The position numbers and the translations under genes were made by a program. Positions 48,583 through 57,849 of a stretch of 64,000 nucleotides of DNA are shown here, one piece after another (the first letter of the stretch is position 1; each line of letters opens with the position of its first letter). The notes beneath the pieces were generated by a model, which searched no databases, was not told the DNA's origin, and worked only from the letters and a program-made list of their open reading frames with translations. This stretch comes from Nitratireductor alexandrii (GTDB lineage Bacteria > Pseudomonadota > Alphaproteobacteria > Rhizobiales > Rhizobiaceae). Location: NCBI RefSeq assembly GCF_004000215.1, contig NZ_RBVY01000008.1, positions 124,001 to 188,000 on the forward strand. Reading direction: 5' to 3'.

Positions 48583-48906
48583 TTACGCGACCGCGTTGTC
48601 GATCCAGGCCGACAGTGCGGTCTTCGGCGCGGCGCCGACCTTGATGTCGGCCACTTCGCCGCCCTTGAACAGCATCAAGGTCGGGATCGAACGCACGCCG
48701 AACTGGGCGGCCAGTTCCGGGTTCTCGTCGATATTGACCTTGGCGACCTTCACCTTGCCGGCCATTTCCTTGGAGATTTCCTCGAGCGACGGCGCGATCA
48801 TCTTGCACGGGCCGCACCACTCGGCCCAGAAATCGACCACGACCGGTTCGGCCGAGTCGAGCACGTCGGTTTTAAAGCTGTTCTTGTCCGTCGTGAGAGG
48901 GGACAT
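48583..48906 (-). CDS. trxA: Thioredoxin
   Basis: 107 residues from ATG 48906, preceded by AAGGAGAT. Active site WCGPC in [21 protein letters not shown], then the cis-Pro segment RSIPTLMLF. Reduces disulfides in the cytoplasm with thioredoxin reductase. Last gene of the minus-strand run after addA, 72 bases on. Confidence 0.98.
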   Translation of the reverse strand: MSPLTTDKNSFKTDVLDSAEPVVVDFWAEWCGPCKMIAPSLEEISKEMAGKVKVAKVNIDENPELAAQFGVRSIPTLMLFKGGEVADIKVGAAPKTALSAWIDNAVA

Positions 48907-48978
48907 CGTGATCTCCTTGATCGATCGTTTCCAGATCCATGTGGGGTTCGGCGGCGGGCGCGTCAAGCGGCGTTTGTC

Positions 48979-51900
48979 TCACGCCGCGGTGAGTCGGACA
49001 AGGGCTTCGTCCAGCGCGGCGGCCGGCACCCGGACGAGGGCGGGCGCTTCGGTGAACAACAGGGCGGCCTCGACGGCGCGGCCGGCATAAAGCGGCTGAA
49101 GCAGGGCGCGATAGAGCGCGAGCTGGGCGAGATAGGCCGGCGGCACCGTCTCCAGCGTCAGCGGCGGCGGCCGGTTGGTCTTGTAGTCGACGATCAGCAC
49201 GGTCTTGTCGTCGACCGCAAGCCGGTCGATCTTGCCCGAAACGGCGCGCTCCGCCGCGCCGAGACGCACCGTGCCCATCAGCGCCACCTCGGCGCGCGAG
49301 CCGGGGGCGAACACCGGCGCGAAATCGGGGTTTTCCAGTATGGCGCGCACCGAGCGCCACGCGCTCTCGCGCTCGGCCGCCGGCCAATCGGCACCGAAGC
49401 GGTCGAGATAGCGGCGCGCGGCCGCTTCGCGCGCGGTTGGCAGAACGGCCGGCAGCATCTGCAGCAGGCGGTGGATCGCCGTGCCGCGTGGCGCGACCGG
49501 CGATGCCGCGCCGGCCGGCGCCAGCACGGGCGAGGCGTCGCGCACGCCCTCCTCGCGGCCCGCCTCGATCAACAGCCCCGCCCCGGAGGGCGAGAGCGGC
49601 CGCGGCAGGGCGGGCGGCGGCGGTGCCGGTTCGGTCAGAAAGGCGGGCAGTTCGGGTTGCTGCGGCTCTTCGGGCGTTTCGCGCGCCGCCACTGCCGGGC
49701 CGCGCTGCCTGGTGACCCGAAACTGTCGCACCCTAAGCGCGGCGACCGGATGTTCGGCCTCGACGACCGGACCGGTGGCGAAGGCGGCCTCCGCCAGCCT
49801 GTGCCAGATGCCGTCCTGCGGCGCGCGCACGCCGCGATAGCCGCACACGATCAGCCTGTCTTCCGCCCGCGTCATGCCGACATAAAGCAGCCGCCTATAT
49901 TCTTCGCGCGCCCGCTCGGCGATGCCCTCGGCGATCGCCCTGGCGCGGCGGTTGGCGGTATCGGCGCCGGAGCGCCACACGAACCCGTCGCCGGTCCACA
50001 GCCGTTTGTGTGAGGCGAACGGCATCAGCCTGGGCAGATGGCTGTCCGAAAACGGCGCGGCGCCGTTGTCGACCAGGATCACGATCGGCGCTTCCAGCCC
50101 CTTGGAGGCGTGCACGGTCATGATACGCACCTCGTCGCGCGACTGGTCCATTTCGCGGCGGATGTCGGGCCCGGCATTTTCGAGCGTCGCCAGAAAGGCT
50201 TCCAGCCCGGTCACGCCGGCCTGTTCGGCGGCGAGGCAGAAATTCAGGAACTCGTCGAGAATGTCGCCGGCCTCGTGTCCGAGCCGGCGCACCATCTTGC
50301 GGCGCACGCCGTCGCGCGCCAGGATCGCGGCGAAGAAGGCGAAGACCGTGCCTGTATCGGCCTCGCCGCGCCAGCGCGCCAGGTCGGCGGCGATCGTCTT
50401 CCAGAGCGGTTCGGCCTGCGCGCGGGCGCGCAACGCGCCATAGAGCGAGCGCGCCTTGCCGCGATCGGCGGCAAGCGCGTAGAGCGCATCCTCGTCGAGG
50501 CCGAAGACCGGGCTTTTCAGCAGCGTGGCCAACGACAGGTCGTCCTGCGGCTGCAGGACGAAGCGGGCGAGCGCCATCATGTCCTGCACCGCGATGTGGG
50601 CGCGCAGGTTGAGCCGGTCGGCGCCGGCGACCGCGATCTCGCGGTTCTTCAGCGCGCGCGACAGCGCGTTGATGAACCGGTCGCGCTTGCGCACCAGAAC
50701 CAGCACGTCGCCGGGCGTCACCGGCCGGCCGCGGCCCTCGATCACCTCGCCGGACCTGAGCCAGTGGGCGACGGTGTCGGCGACGATCTCGGCCAGCCGC
50801 GCCGCCGGCGCCGAGGCATGGTCGACGGGCTCGGCCCAGTCCTCCGGCGCCTCGACCTGTTCGGGCGCGATCTGATCCCACAATTCGACATGGCCGGGCT
50901 CGCCGACGCGGATCGCCTTGTGCTCGATCGCTTCGGGGTCGCGGGTCAGCCCGGCGCGCGCCTCCTCGGCGGCGAACACCTGGTCGACGGCGGCCAGCAC
51001 GTCCTCGGTCGAGCGAAAGGAATGGGCGAGCGTCACAGGCGCGAAGCGCCCGCCGGCGCCCTCCACCCGGCGCGAGAATTCGTGCTTGTAGTGCTCGAAG
51101 GCCTCCGGTTCGGCGCCCTGGAAGGAATAGATCGACTGTTTTTCGTCGCCGACGGCGAAGATGGTGCGGTTCGTCTCGCTTCTGGCGCCCGCGCCGGCGA
51201 AGAAATCCTCGGTCAGTCGCGCCACCACCTGCCATTGGTCGGGACTGGTGTCCTGCGCCTCGTCGACGAGGATGTGGTCGATGCCCTGGTCGAGCTTGTA
51301 CTGCACCCACGCGCCGACATCGGTGCGCGACAACAGCCACACCGTGCGGGTGATCAGGTCGTTGAAGTCGAGAAAGCCGCGCGCCGATTTCAGCCGTTCG
51401 TAGCGGGCGATCAGCCAGTCGGCCAGCGTCAGCGCGGCGCGGCTGCGCGCGACCATGCGCCAGGTGGCGAGGCGGTCGGCGGCGGCGGCGATCGCGTCGG
51501 CGGCGCGCGCGAACTCGGCCGAAAACTCCGGAAAATGCTCGGCCACGCCCTTGGCCAGGATGCGTTCGATCGGGCGGGGCTCGGCCATGCCGGCCTTCTT
51601 TTCACTCAAAAACAGCGCGCGCGCGGCAACGAAACCCTCCGTCGGCGGCGCCGCGCAGGCTGCGGCCAGCCCGGCGGCGAATTTTTCCGCGGTCTTCTTC
51701 TTCGCCTCGCGCGCGGCCGCGCCGAAGCGGGCGGCAAACCCGGCGTCGAAATAGGCGTCCGGCCAGGAAGCGGCGACGATGTCCGCCTCGTCCGCCTCGC
51801 CCGAAAAGCCGAACTCCTCCAGGAGGTCGGCGAAGACGCCGCCATCGCCGCCGATCGCGGCGATGAAGCGCCGGAGCGCGTCGCGCTTGCCGACAATCTC

Positions 51901-52500
51901 GTTCAAAAGCGCTTCCAGCCCGTGTTCGCCGCCGGCCGCGAGCACGGTGGCGAACGCCTCGGCGATGCCGGCATCGCCCCCTTCGCCGACGCCGGCGAGC
52001 AGGTCGCGGCGCGCCTCGGCGACCAGCGCCTGCTCCATGCGCCCGTCGAGCAGATCGAAATGGCCGGCAATGTTGGCCTCGAGCGGGAAGCGGTGCAAAA
52101 GCGCCTCGCAAAAGGCGTGGATGGTCTGGATCTTCAGCCCGCCCGGCGTTTCCAGCGCCCGCGCGAAAAGCCGGCGCGCCAGCCGCACCCGCTCGCCGTC
52201 GGGCTTTTTTTGTTCCAGGGCCTCGATCTCGGCGGCAAGCGTGCCGTCGTCGAGCGTCGCCCAGCGGCCGAGATCGGCAAACACGCGGGTCGCCATGTTG
52301 GCCGCCGCCGCCTTGGTATAGGTCAGGCACAAAATGCGGGCGGGATCGACGCCTTCCAGCAAGAGCCGCATCACCCGGCGCGACAGCACATGCGTCTTGC
52401 CCGAGCCGGCATTGGCCGAAACCCAGGCCGACAGGCCGGGGTCGGACGCCAGCGCCTGGTTCGCCAGCGTGTCGGGCGGAATGATCCGCGATCCGCTCAT
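48979..52500 (-). CDS. addA: Helicase-nuclease subunit AddA
   Basis: 1173 residues, ATG 52500 overlapping the addB stop. UvrD-like superfamily 1 helicase: Walker A AWVSANAGSGKTHVLSRRV near residue 27, motif Ia CLTYTKAAAANMATRV, Walker B ILVDEAQDTSPDQW near 400, FAVGDEKQSIYSFQGAEP, and IMTVHASKGLEAPIVIL near 790. The C-terminal nuclease motif IVDYKTNRPP lies near 1115. With AddB it resects double-strand breaks for RecA, replacing RecBCD in this group. Long for AddA but normal for alphaproteobacteria. Confidence 0.95.
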   Translation of the reverse strand: MSGSRIIPPDTLANQALASDPGLSAWVSANAGSGKTHVLSRRVMRLLLEGVDPARILCLTYTKAAAANMATRVFADLGRWATLDDGTLAAEIEALEQKKPDGERVRLARRLFARALETPGGLKIQTIHAFCEALLHRFPLEANIAGHFDLLDGRMEQALVAEARRDLLAGVGEGGDAGIAEAFATVLAAGGEHGLEALLNEIVGKRDALRRFIAAIGGDGGVFADLLEEFGFSGEADEADIVAASWPDAYFDAGFAARFGAAAREAKKKTAEKFAAGLAAACAAPPTEGFVAARALFLSEKKAGMAEPRPIERILAKGVAEHFPEFSAEFARAADAIAAAADRLATWRMVARSRAALTLADWLIARYERLKSARGFLDFNDLITRTVWLLSRTDVGAWVQYKLDQGIDHILVDEAQDTSPDQWQVVARLTEDFFAGAGARSETNRTIFAVGDEKQSIYSFQGAEPEAFEHYKHEFSRRVEGAGGRFAPVTLAHSFRSTEDVLAAVDQVFAAEEARAGLTRDPEAIEHKAIRVGEPGHVELWDQIAPEQVEAPEDWAEPVDHASAPAARLAEIVADTVAHWLRSGEVIEGRGRPVTPGDVLVLVRKRDRFINALSRALKNREIAVAGADRLNLRAHIAVQDMMALARFVLQPQDDLSLATLLKSPVFGLDEDALYALAADRGKARSLYGALRARAQAEPLWKTIAADLARWRGEADTGTVFAFFAAILARDGVRRKMVRRLGHEAGDILDEFLNFCLAAEQAGVTGLEAFLATLENAGPDIRREMDQSRDEVRIMTVHASKGLEAPIVILVDNGAAPFSDSHLPRLMPFASHKRLWTGDGFVWRSGADTANRRARAIAEGIAERAREEYRRLLYVGMTRAEDRLIVCGYRGVRAPQDGIWHRLAEAAFATGPVVEAEHPVAALRVRQFRVTRQRGPAVAARETPEEPQQPELPAFLTEPAPPPPALPRPLSPSGAGLLIEAGREEGVRDASPVLAPAGAASPVAPRGTAIHRLLQMLPAVLPTAREAAARRYLDRFGADWPAAERESAWRSVRAILENPDFAPVFAPGSRAEVALMGTVRLGAAERAVSGKIDRLAVDDKTVLIVDYKTNRPPPLTLETVPPAYLAQLALYRALLQPLYAGRAVEAALLFTEAPALVRVPAAALDEALVRLTAA

Positions 52501-55500
52501 GCCTCGTCTCCGCCGTCGCCGCCGCCGTCGCCGCCCGCCGACCATTCGAGCACCCGGGCGAGATGGTCGTAATCGCCATCCGTGTCGCCCTCGCGGAAGG
52601 GCAGGGCGCGCGACAGATATCCGTTGGCGGGCTCTTGATAGTGCGCGACCAGCCGTTCGAGCCGCTGCCAGGCCTCCGTCGCCATGTCGGGCGCGGTGCG
52701 CGCCTGGCGTTTGTAGGTGAGGATCGATTCGGTCTCGACCTCGCCGTTCGGCCTCAGCCGCACATAGGCGAGATCGGCCGGTTCGCACGGCCCGATCGCG
52801 GTGAAGGCACCGCGCTGCAGCAATGCCGCCTCGAGCGCAAGCTGCGGCGAGACGAGCGTGTGAGCCTGGCCGCGCGAGGGGCCCGACCCGGTCTTGTAGT
52901 CGAGAATGTCGGCTCGCCCGTCGCGGAGAACGTCGATCCGGTCGGCACGGCCCGACAGATGCGCCCCGGTGGCGCCGATCGCAAGCGGATCGGCCTTGAG
53001 CTCGGCATGGGCGGCCGCGATGCCGCCCGCCCGCGCGCGTTCGAAGGCGACGATGTTGGCGACCATGGCGCCGAAGCGCGGCCACCACACCGCCTCGACA
53101 TCGGCCGGCAGGCCGGCCTCGGCGAAGCAGCGCCGCGCGATCGCGACGAGCCGCTCGGCGGCGTCGCTGGCGTGCGGGTCGGTGCCGGTCTCGGTGAAGC
53201 GGTGCAGAATGTCGTGAAACAGCGTGCCGCGCTCGGCCGCGCCCGGATCGCGCAGCAAGGGTTGCAGCGGTTCCAGCCCGAGGATGCGCCTAGCATAGAT
53301 CGCGTAGGGGTCGCGCCGCAACGTCTCGACCTCGGTGACCGAAAAGCGGCGCGGGCGCGTGTCGACCGGCGGCGTCGGGGCCGGCCGCGGCACGAAGGCG
53401 ATGTCGGGGCCGATGTCGAGCGCGCGTGCCCAGCCGGTCAAGCTGGCGCCCCGCGCCCGCAGCCGCGCGGCCTCGTCGGGACCGATCACGGCCAGAAGCC
53501 TTTGCAGCCATCGCGACGGCACCGAGGGGGCGTCGCCCTGGCGCGCGGCGCGGGTCAGGACCAGTCGCCGGCACCCGGCGGCCATGACGAAATCGTGCGC
53601 GGCAAGTCCGATCCGGCGTTCGGGCGGCTCGAGCGAAAGCCCGGCCTTCATCATCCGCGACATGAAACGGTCGGCCTGGGCGCTGGCCGGCCACACTCCC
53701 TCGTTGAGGCCGGCGACCACCAGAAGATCGACCGATTGCAGCCGCGCCTCCAGCGCGCCCCAGATCGACACGCGGCTGTCGCCGGCCATGGACGGCTTGA
53801 CCGTTTCCGGCGCGATCAGGGCCGCGAGGATCGCCGGCCATTCTGCGCCGTCAAAGGCGATTTCGGCGGTATTTTCGGTCAACCCGCGCAGGAAGCCGGC
53901 CAAAGCCTCGCCGGCGTCGCCGCCGTAAAGCGCGGCGAGATCGCCGGTATCGTCGCGCGCCAGCCGTTCCAGAAGCTCGACCGTCAGTCGGGCAATGCCG
54001 CCGAGCCCGGTCTCGTCGGACCGGCGTCGCGCGGCAAGCGGCGCGGCGGCCGCGTCGAGCTCGCGCAGCAGCGCGCGCGCGGCCTCGATGTCCTTGGCGC
54101 CGAGCCGGGCGAGCCAGAACGGCTTGCGCGGGTCGGCGGCGAATTCGTCGAGACGGCGGTCGAACAGCGCGGCGAGCGCGGTGATGTCTGGGCGGCCGGT
54201 GCCGCCGCGCAGCGCCACCAGTTCGATCAGCTCGCCGAGCCGCCGAGCCGTTGCGCGGTCGCGGCCGAGCCGGAACAAAGGATGTTTGAACAAGGCCAGC
54301 AGCGGCACCGGATCGCCGGGAGAAAACACGGCGGCGACGAGGTCGGTCAGCAACTGCCCGGGCATGGTGCGCGCCAGAAGGGCGCCGCCCGAATCGTCCG
54401 CCGTGATGTTGAAGCGCAACAGTTCCGAGGCGACCCGGCGGGCGAGCGCGCGGTCGCCGGTGACGAGCGCGACGTGGCGCGCGCCCTGCGCCAGCCCCTG
54501 GCGCAGGGCGATCGCCGCGGCGAGCCCTTCCTCGCGTTCGTGCGCGGCTTCCACCAGCACCACCTCGTCGAGCGCGCCGGCCGCCAGCGCGGCCTCGACG
54601 GTCTTTCGGCCGTCGATCCAGGCATCGGTGGTTTCGGCCGGTCGCAGCGCCTCGTTGACGATCCGCGCCCTTGCGGCCAACGCCGGCGGCGCGTGGCCGA
54701 TCTCGACCACGTCGCGGCGTCCCGCGCCGATCGTGGCGATCAGCTTTTTCAGGCCGTATTGCGGATGGCCGAAGGCGGAGGCCGGCTGGCGCGGATCGCC
54801 GATGGCGTTCCACGACCGCTCGTCGAGCTCCGGATCGAGGCCGGGCAGCACCACCGCGCCGCGCGGCAGGCGCGCGACCACCGACAACAGCCGCGCGGTG
54901 GCCGGTATCGACCCGGTCGAGCCGGCCGCAACCACCGGTCCGCGCGGCGGCGCGGCGGCAAGGCGCCGGGCTTCGGCGTCGATCAGGGCGTTGCGGTGGG
55001 CGGCCGGATTGGCACGGTCCCGCTCTTGAAGCGCCTGCGGCCAGGCCTTGGTGACGATGTCGAGAAATTCCAGCGTCACCTGCCACCACGCGGCCAGTTC
55101 GCCGCCGACCAGCGAGGCGAGCGCCCCCCAATCCGCGTCCTCGGTCTCGATCTCGTCCATCAGCGCGGCGAGATCGCGCGCGAGCCAGATCGCGTCGGCC
55201 ATCGAGGCCGGCACCGTGACCTCCTCCTCGAACAGGGCCGCGACATGGGCCGGCAGTCGTCTTTTCCAGGCCTGGACCAGCGGCGCGAGCGCGAGCAGGC
55301 GTTCCATCGCCGCGATCGGCGGGGCGACGTCGAGCGCGGCCGCGCTCTGTTCGTCGAACAGGGCGGCGTCCTCGTCGAAATCGCCGAGCGGACGGATGAC
55401 CGGCAGGATCGCCGAGCCGGAGCCGACCCGGTCGACGAAGGTGCTGCGCAGCGCGCGCGCGGCCCGGCGCGTCGGCACGTAGAGCGTGACGTCGGCGAGC

Positions 55501-55622
55501 GCCAGCGGATCGCCGTCGAAAACGAAATCCTCGACCAGCGTGCCGTTCAACAGGGCCTCGGCGAGAGTCGGCAGAAAGGCCGCGCCAGGGGGGACCGAGA
55601 ACAGGCGCGGCGCGGTTCTCAC
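52497..55622 (-). CDS. addB: Helicase-nuclease subunit AddB
   Basis: 1041 residues from GTG 55622, overlapping the nucleotidyltransferase stop. N-terminus RTAPRLFSVPPGAAFLPTLAEALL and the VTLYVPTRRAARALR strand mark the alphaproteobacterial AddB branch. No Walker A motif is seen, as expected. The C-terminal nuclease site is DILDYKTGSGPS near residue 910. The four Cys of the Bacillus AddB iron-sulphur staple are not evident. Acts with AddA. Confidence 0.93.
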   Translation of the reverse strand: MRTAPRLFSVPPGAAFLPTLAEALLNGTLVEDFVFDGDPLALADVTLYVPTRRAARALRSTFVDRVGSGSAILPVIRPLGDFDEDAALFDEQSAAALDVAPPIAAMERLLALAPLVQAWKRRLPAHVAALFEEEVTVPASMADAIWLARDLAALMDEIETEDADWGALASLVGGELAAWWQVTLEFLDIVTKAWPQALQERDRANPAAHRNALIDAEARRLAAAPPRGPVVAAGSTGSIPATARLLSVVARLPRGAVVLPGLDPELDERSWNAIGDPRQPASAFGHPQYGLKKLIATIGAGRRDVVEIGHAPPALAARARIVNEALRPAETTDAWIDGRKTVEAALAAGALDEVVLVEAAHEREEGLAAAIALRQGLAQGARHVALVTGDRALARRVASELLRFNITADDSGGALLARTMPGQLLTDLVAAVFSPGDPVPLLALFKHPLFRLGRDRATARRLGELIELVALRGGTGRPDITALAALFDRRLDEFAADPRKPFWLARLGAKDIEAARALLRELDAAAAPLAARRRSDETGLGGIARLTVELLERLARDDTGDLAALYGGDAGEALAGFLRGLTENTAEIAFDGAEWPAILAALIAPETVKPSMAGDSRVSIWGALEARLQSVDLLVVAGLNEGVWPASAQADRFMSRMMKAGLSLEPPERRIGLAAHDFVMAAGCRRLVLTRAARQGDAPSVPSRWLQRLLAVIGPDEAARLRARGASLTGWARALDIGPDIAFVPRPAPTPPVDTRPRRFSVTEVETLRRDPYAIYARRILGLEPLQPLLRDPGAAERGTLFHDILHRFTETGTDPHASDAAERLVAIARRCFAEAGLPADVEAVWWPRFGAMVANIVAFERARAGGIAAAHAELKADPLAIGATGAHLSGRADRIDVLRDGRADILDYKTGSGPSRGQAHTLVSPQLALEAALLQRGAFTAIGPCEPADLAYVRLRPNGEVETESILTYKRQARTAPDMATEAWQRLERLVAHYQEPANGYLSRALPFREGDTDGDYDHLARVLEWSAGGDGGGDGGDEA

Positions 55623-56353
55623 CGCGCTTCCGCCTCCGCCATCACCGCGTCCAGCGCCGCCTCGGCGAGCGGAATCGCATCGGGCGTGCCAACGGTGAAC
55701 CAGCGCCCGGCGAGGGGGTGTCCGTACAGGCGTCCGCTGGCGATCGCCTGGTCGAAATAGCGGTTGAGCGAATGCGGTTCGACCGTCGCGCCGGCGAAGA
55801 TGCGCGGATGAAGGATTGCCGCCCCGGCGTAGATCGCCCCGTCCGGCGCGCCGCGCGCCCGCTGCAGACGACCGGCCGCGTCGACCGAGAAATCGGCGCC
55901 GCCGCTATGACCGATCGCGAGCGCCGGGTTGGCGAGCATCAACAGGATATCCATGCGGTCGTCGTCCCAGGCGGCCGCCAGCCGGACGAGGTTGGATTGA
56001 TCCTGGTCGATCCAGAACGTATCGGAATTGAGGACGAAGAACGGCCGGGCTCCCAGAAGCGGCAGCGCCTTGACGATGCCGCCGGCCGAATCGAGCAGCA
56101 AGGCGCGTTCGTCCGATATCAGCGTTTTCGGCCGGCGCCGCGCGGCGACATGGTCGATGATGCGGGCGCCCAGATGGTGGACATTGACCACGGCGGTCGC
56201 CGTGCCGGCCTCGGCCAGCGCGTCGAGCGCCCGGTCGAGCATCGCCTTGCCGCCGATCTTCACCAGCGGTTTCGGCAGGGTTTCGGTGATCGGGCGCAGG
56301 CGCAGGCCGAGCCCGGCCGAAAGCACCATCGCGGTGGCGGGAACCGTGCTCAT
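55619..56353 (-). CDS. Sugar nucleotidyltransferase, MurU-like
   Basis: 244 residues, ATG 56353 overlapping the preceding gene's stop. Starts AMVLSAGLGLRLRPITETLPKPLVKIGGK, the nucleotide-binding loop (here split around GLGLRLRP), then LNSDTFWIDQDQSN with the catalytic Asp near 108. Length and motif fit the MurU/mannose-1-phosphate guanylyltransferase group. Next to the AmgK-like kinase domain it probably makes UDP-MurNAc from MurNAc-1-phosphate in the cell-wall recycling route described in Pseudomonas. That role is inferred from neighbours. Confidence 0.85.
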   Translation of the reverse strand: MSTVPATAMVLSAGLGLRLRPITETLPKPLVKIGGKAMLDRALDALAEAGTATAVVNVHHLGARIIDHVAARRRPKTLISDERALLLDSAGGIVKALPLLGARPFFVLNSDTFWIDQDQSNLVRLAAAWDDDRMDILLMLANPALAIGHSGGADFSVDAAGRLQRARGAPDGAIYAGAAILHPRIFAGATVEPHSLNRYFDQAIASGRLYGHPLAGRWFTVGTPDAIPLAEAALDAVMAEAEAR

Positions 56354-57843
56354 GGCGCGGGCGCGTCCAAAAGCGCGTTGTCGCGGTAGAAGGCGGCGAC
56401 GGGCGCCAGGGCGGGGTGGCGCAGCGCGCGCTCGAGATAGGCGCGGATGCGCGGCAGGTGACGCAGATAGCCGGCCTTGCCTTCGCCGCGGTCGAGGCGC
56501 ACGAAAATGCCGAGGATCTTTGAGTTGCGCTGCGCCGCCATGACCGCGAAATCCCGTTCCAGCCGTCCGCTGTCGAACGGACCTGCCGATTGCCTGGCCG
56601 CACAATAGGCCGACACGATCTGCCGCTCCAGCCCCTCGGGCACGCTGACGCGCGCATCCTGGGCCAGCGACGCGAGGTCGTAGGCGACCGGTCCGATCAG
56701 CGCATCCTGGAAGTCGAGCAGCCCGATCCGGTCGAAGCCGATCCGGTCGGACCGCCAGACGAAATTGGGCGAGTGGTAGTCGCGCAGGACGATACCGGTC
56801 TCGGCGTCCGCGATCGTATCGAACACCGTGTTCCAGGCGGTGGCGAAACGCGCCTTCAGCGCCGCGTCGGCGGGCCGGCCGAGCACATGCGGCACATACC
56901 AGTCGACAAACAGCTCCGCCTCGACCATCAGTGCATCGCGATCGTAGGGCGGGACGCGGTAGGACGCGCGTCCGGCGACCGGCAGGCTGTCCGGCCAGGC
57001 TTCGCCGTGCAGCGCGGCAAGCAGGCGCGCGGCCTCGCAATAGCGCTCCGCGACCGGCTCGCCGGTCGCCGACAGGAACCGGCCGGTTCCCAGATGTTCG
57101 AGCAGCAGGAAACCCGCGTCGAGGTCTGCGGCCTCGATTCGCGGGGCGCAGAACCCGCGGGCGCGCAGGGCATCGGCCATCGCCACGAACGGCGTGACCG
57201 ACAAGGCCCGGTGCGCGATCTCGTTGTAGGACCGCCCGTCCCTGAGCGGCGGCCCGGCCGGTTGCGCGGGTGCGTTCATCAGGATGGTGCGCGCGCCGGC
57301 CTCGGTCACCGTCTCGTAGGTGCGGTAGGACGCGTCGCCCTGCAGATGGTGCCGGAGGGCGCCGACCCGCCCCGCATTGTCGAGAAAGCGCCTGGCCGCC
57401 AGCGAGCGGGCGAGCCGCGCCATCGCGCCGGCCTCGCCGTCGATCGTCGCCAGCCGGCCGTCGCCGTGATGGTCGAGCCGCACCGTCAACGCGGCCCCGT
57501 CGAGACGGTCGTCGGCGCGCTCGGGCCATTCGACCAGCACCACCCCGGTCTCGGCCAGCTCGTCGAAGCCGAGTTCGTCGAGTTCGTCCGGCGCGGCGAG
57601 CCGGTAGAGGTCGCAATGGTGCAGGTCGAAGCGCAGCGTGTAGCTCTGCACCAGCGTGAAGGTCGGCGAGGGAACTTCCAGTTCGGGATCGGCGGCGATG
57701 GCGCGGATGACGGCGCGCGCCAGCGCCGTCTTGCCGGCGCCGAGATCGCCTTGCAGCCGCACGACGTCTCCGGGAACGAGCGCCATGGCAAGGTCGTCGC
57801 CCAAGCGCGTCGTGGCCGCCTCGTCGGGCAGGGCAATACGCAA
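56350..57843 (-). CDS. tsaE: Fused TsaE-type ATPase and AmgK-like sugar kinase
   Basis: 497 residues with two parts. Residues 1-150 are TsaE: Walker A LQGDLGAGKTALARAVIRA near 29, VPSPTFTLVQSY near 57 and FHLDLYRL-like HHCDLYRL near 75, FVEWPE-like VLVEWPERAD near 102. TsaE is the ATPase of the tRNA t6A complex. Residues about 165-497 are an aminoglycoside phosphotransferase-like kinase with LRDYHSPNFVW (catalytic Asp) near 355 and GLLDFQDALIGP near 378. That half resembles AmgK, the MurNAc/GlcNAc kinase paired with MurU. Fusion is seen directly; the stops and starts on both sides overlap. Confidence 0.92.
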   Translation of the reverse strand: MRIALPDEAATTRLGDDLAMALVPGDVVRLQGDLGAGKTALARAVIRAIAADPELEVPSPTFTLVQSYTLRFDLHHCDLYRLAAPDELDELGFDELAETGVVLVEWPERADDRLDGAALTVRLDHHGDGRLATIDGEAGAMARLARSLAARRFLDNAGRVGALRHHLQGDASYRTYETVTEAGARTILMNAPAQPAGPPLRDGRSYNEIAHRALSVTPFVAMADALRARGFCAPRIEAADLDAGFLLLEHLGTGRFLSATGEPVAERYCEAARLLAALHGEAWPDSLPVAGRASYRVPPYDRDALMVEAELFVDWYVPHVLGRPADAALKARFATAWNTVFDTIADAETGIVLRDYHSPNFVWRSDRIGFDRIGLLDFQDALIGPVAYDLASLAQDARVSVPEGLERQIVSAYCAARQSAGPFDSGRLERDFAVMAAQRNSKILGIFVRLDRGEGKAGYLRHLPRIRAYLERALRHPALAPVAAFYRDNALLDAPAP

Positions 57844-57849
57844 CCGCCG

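Noticed and set aside
52563-55760. Very long open frame on the plus strand opposite addB
   Set aside because: Low-complexity RRG/GDR-type sequence without motifs, whereas the minus strand encodes a clear AddB.
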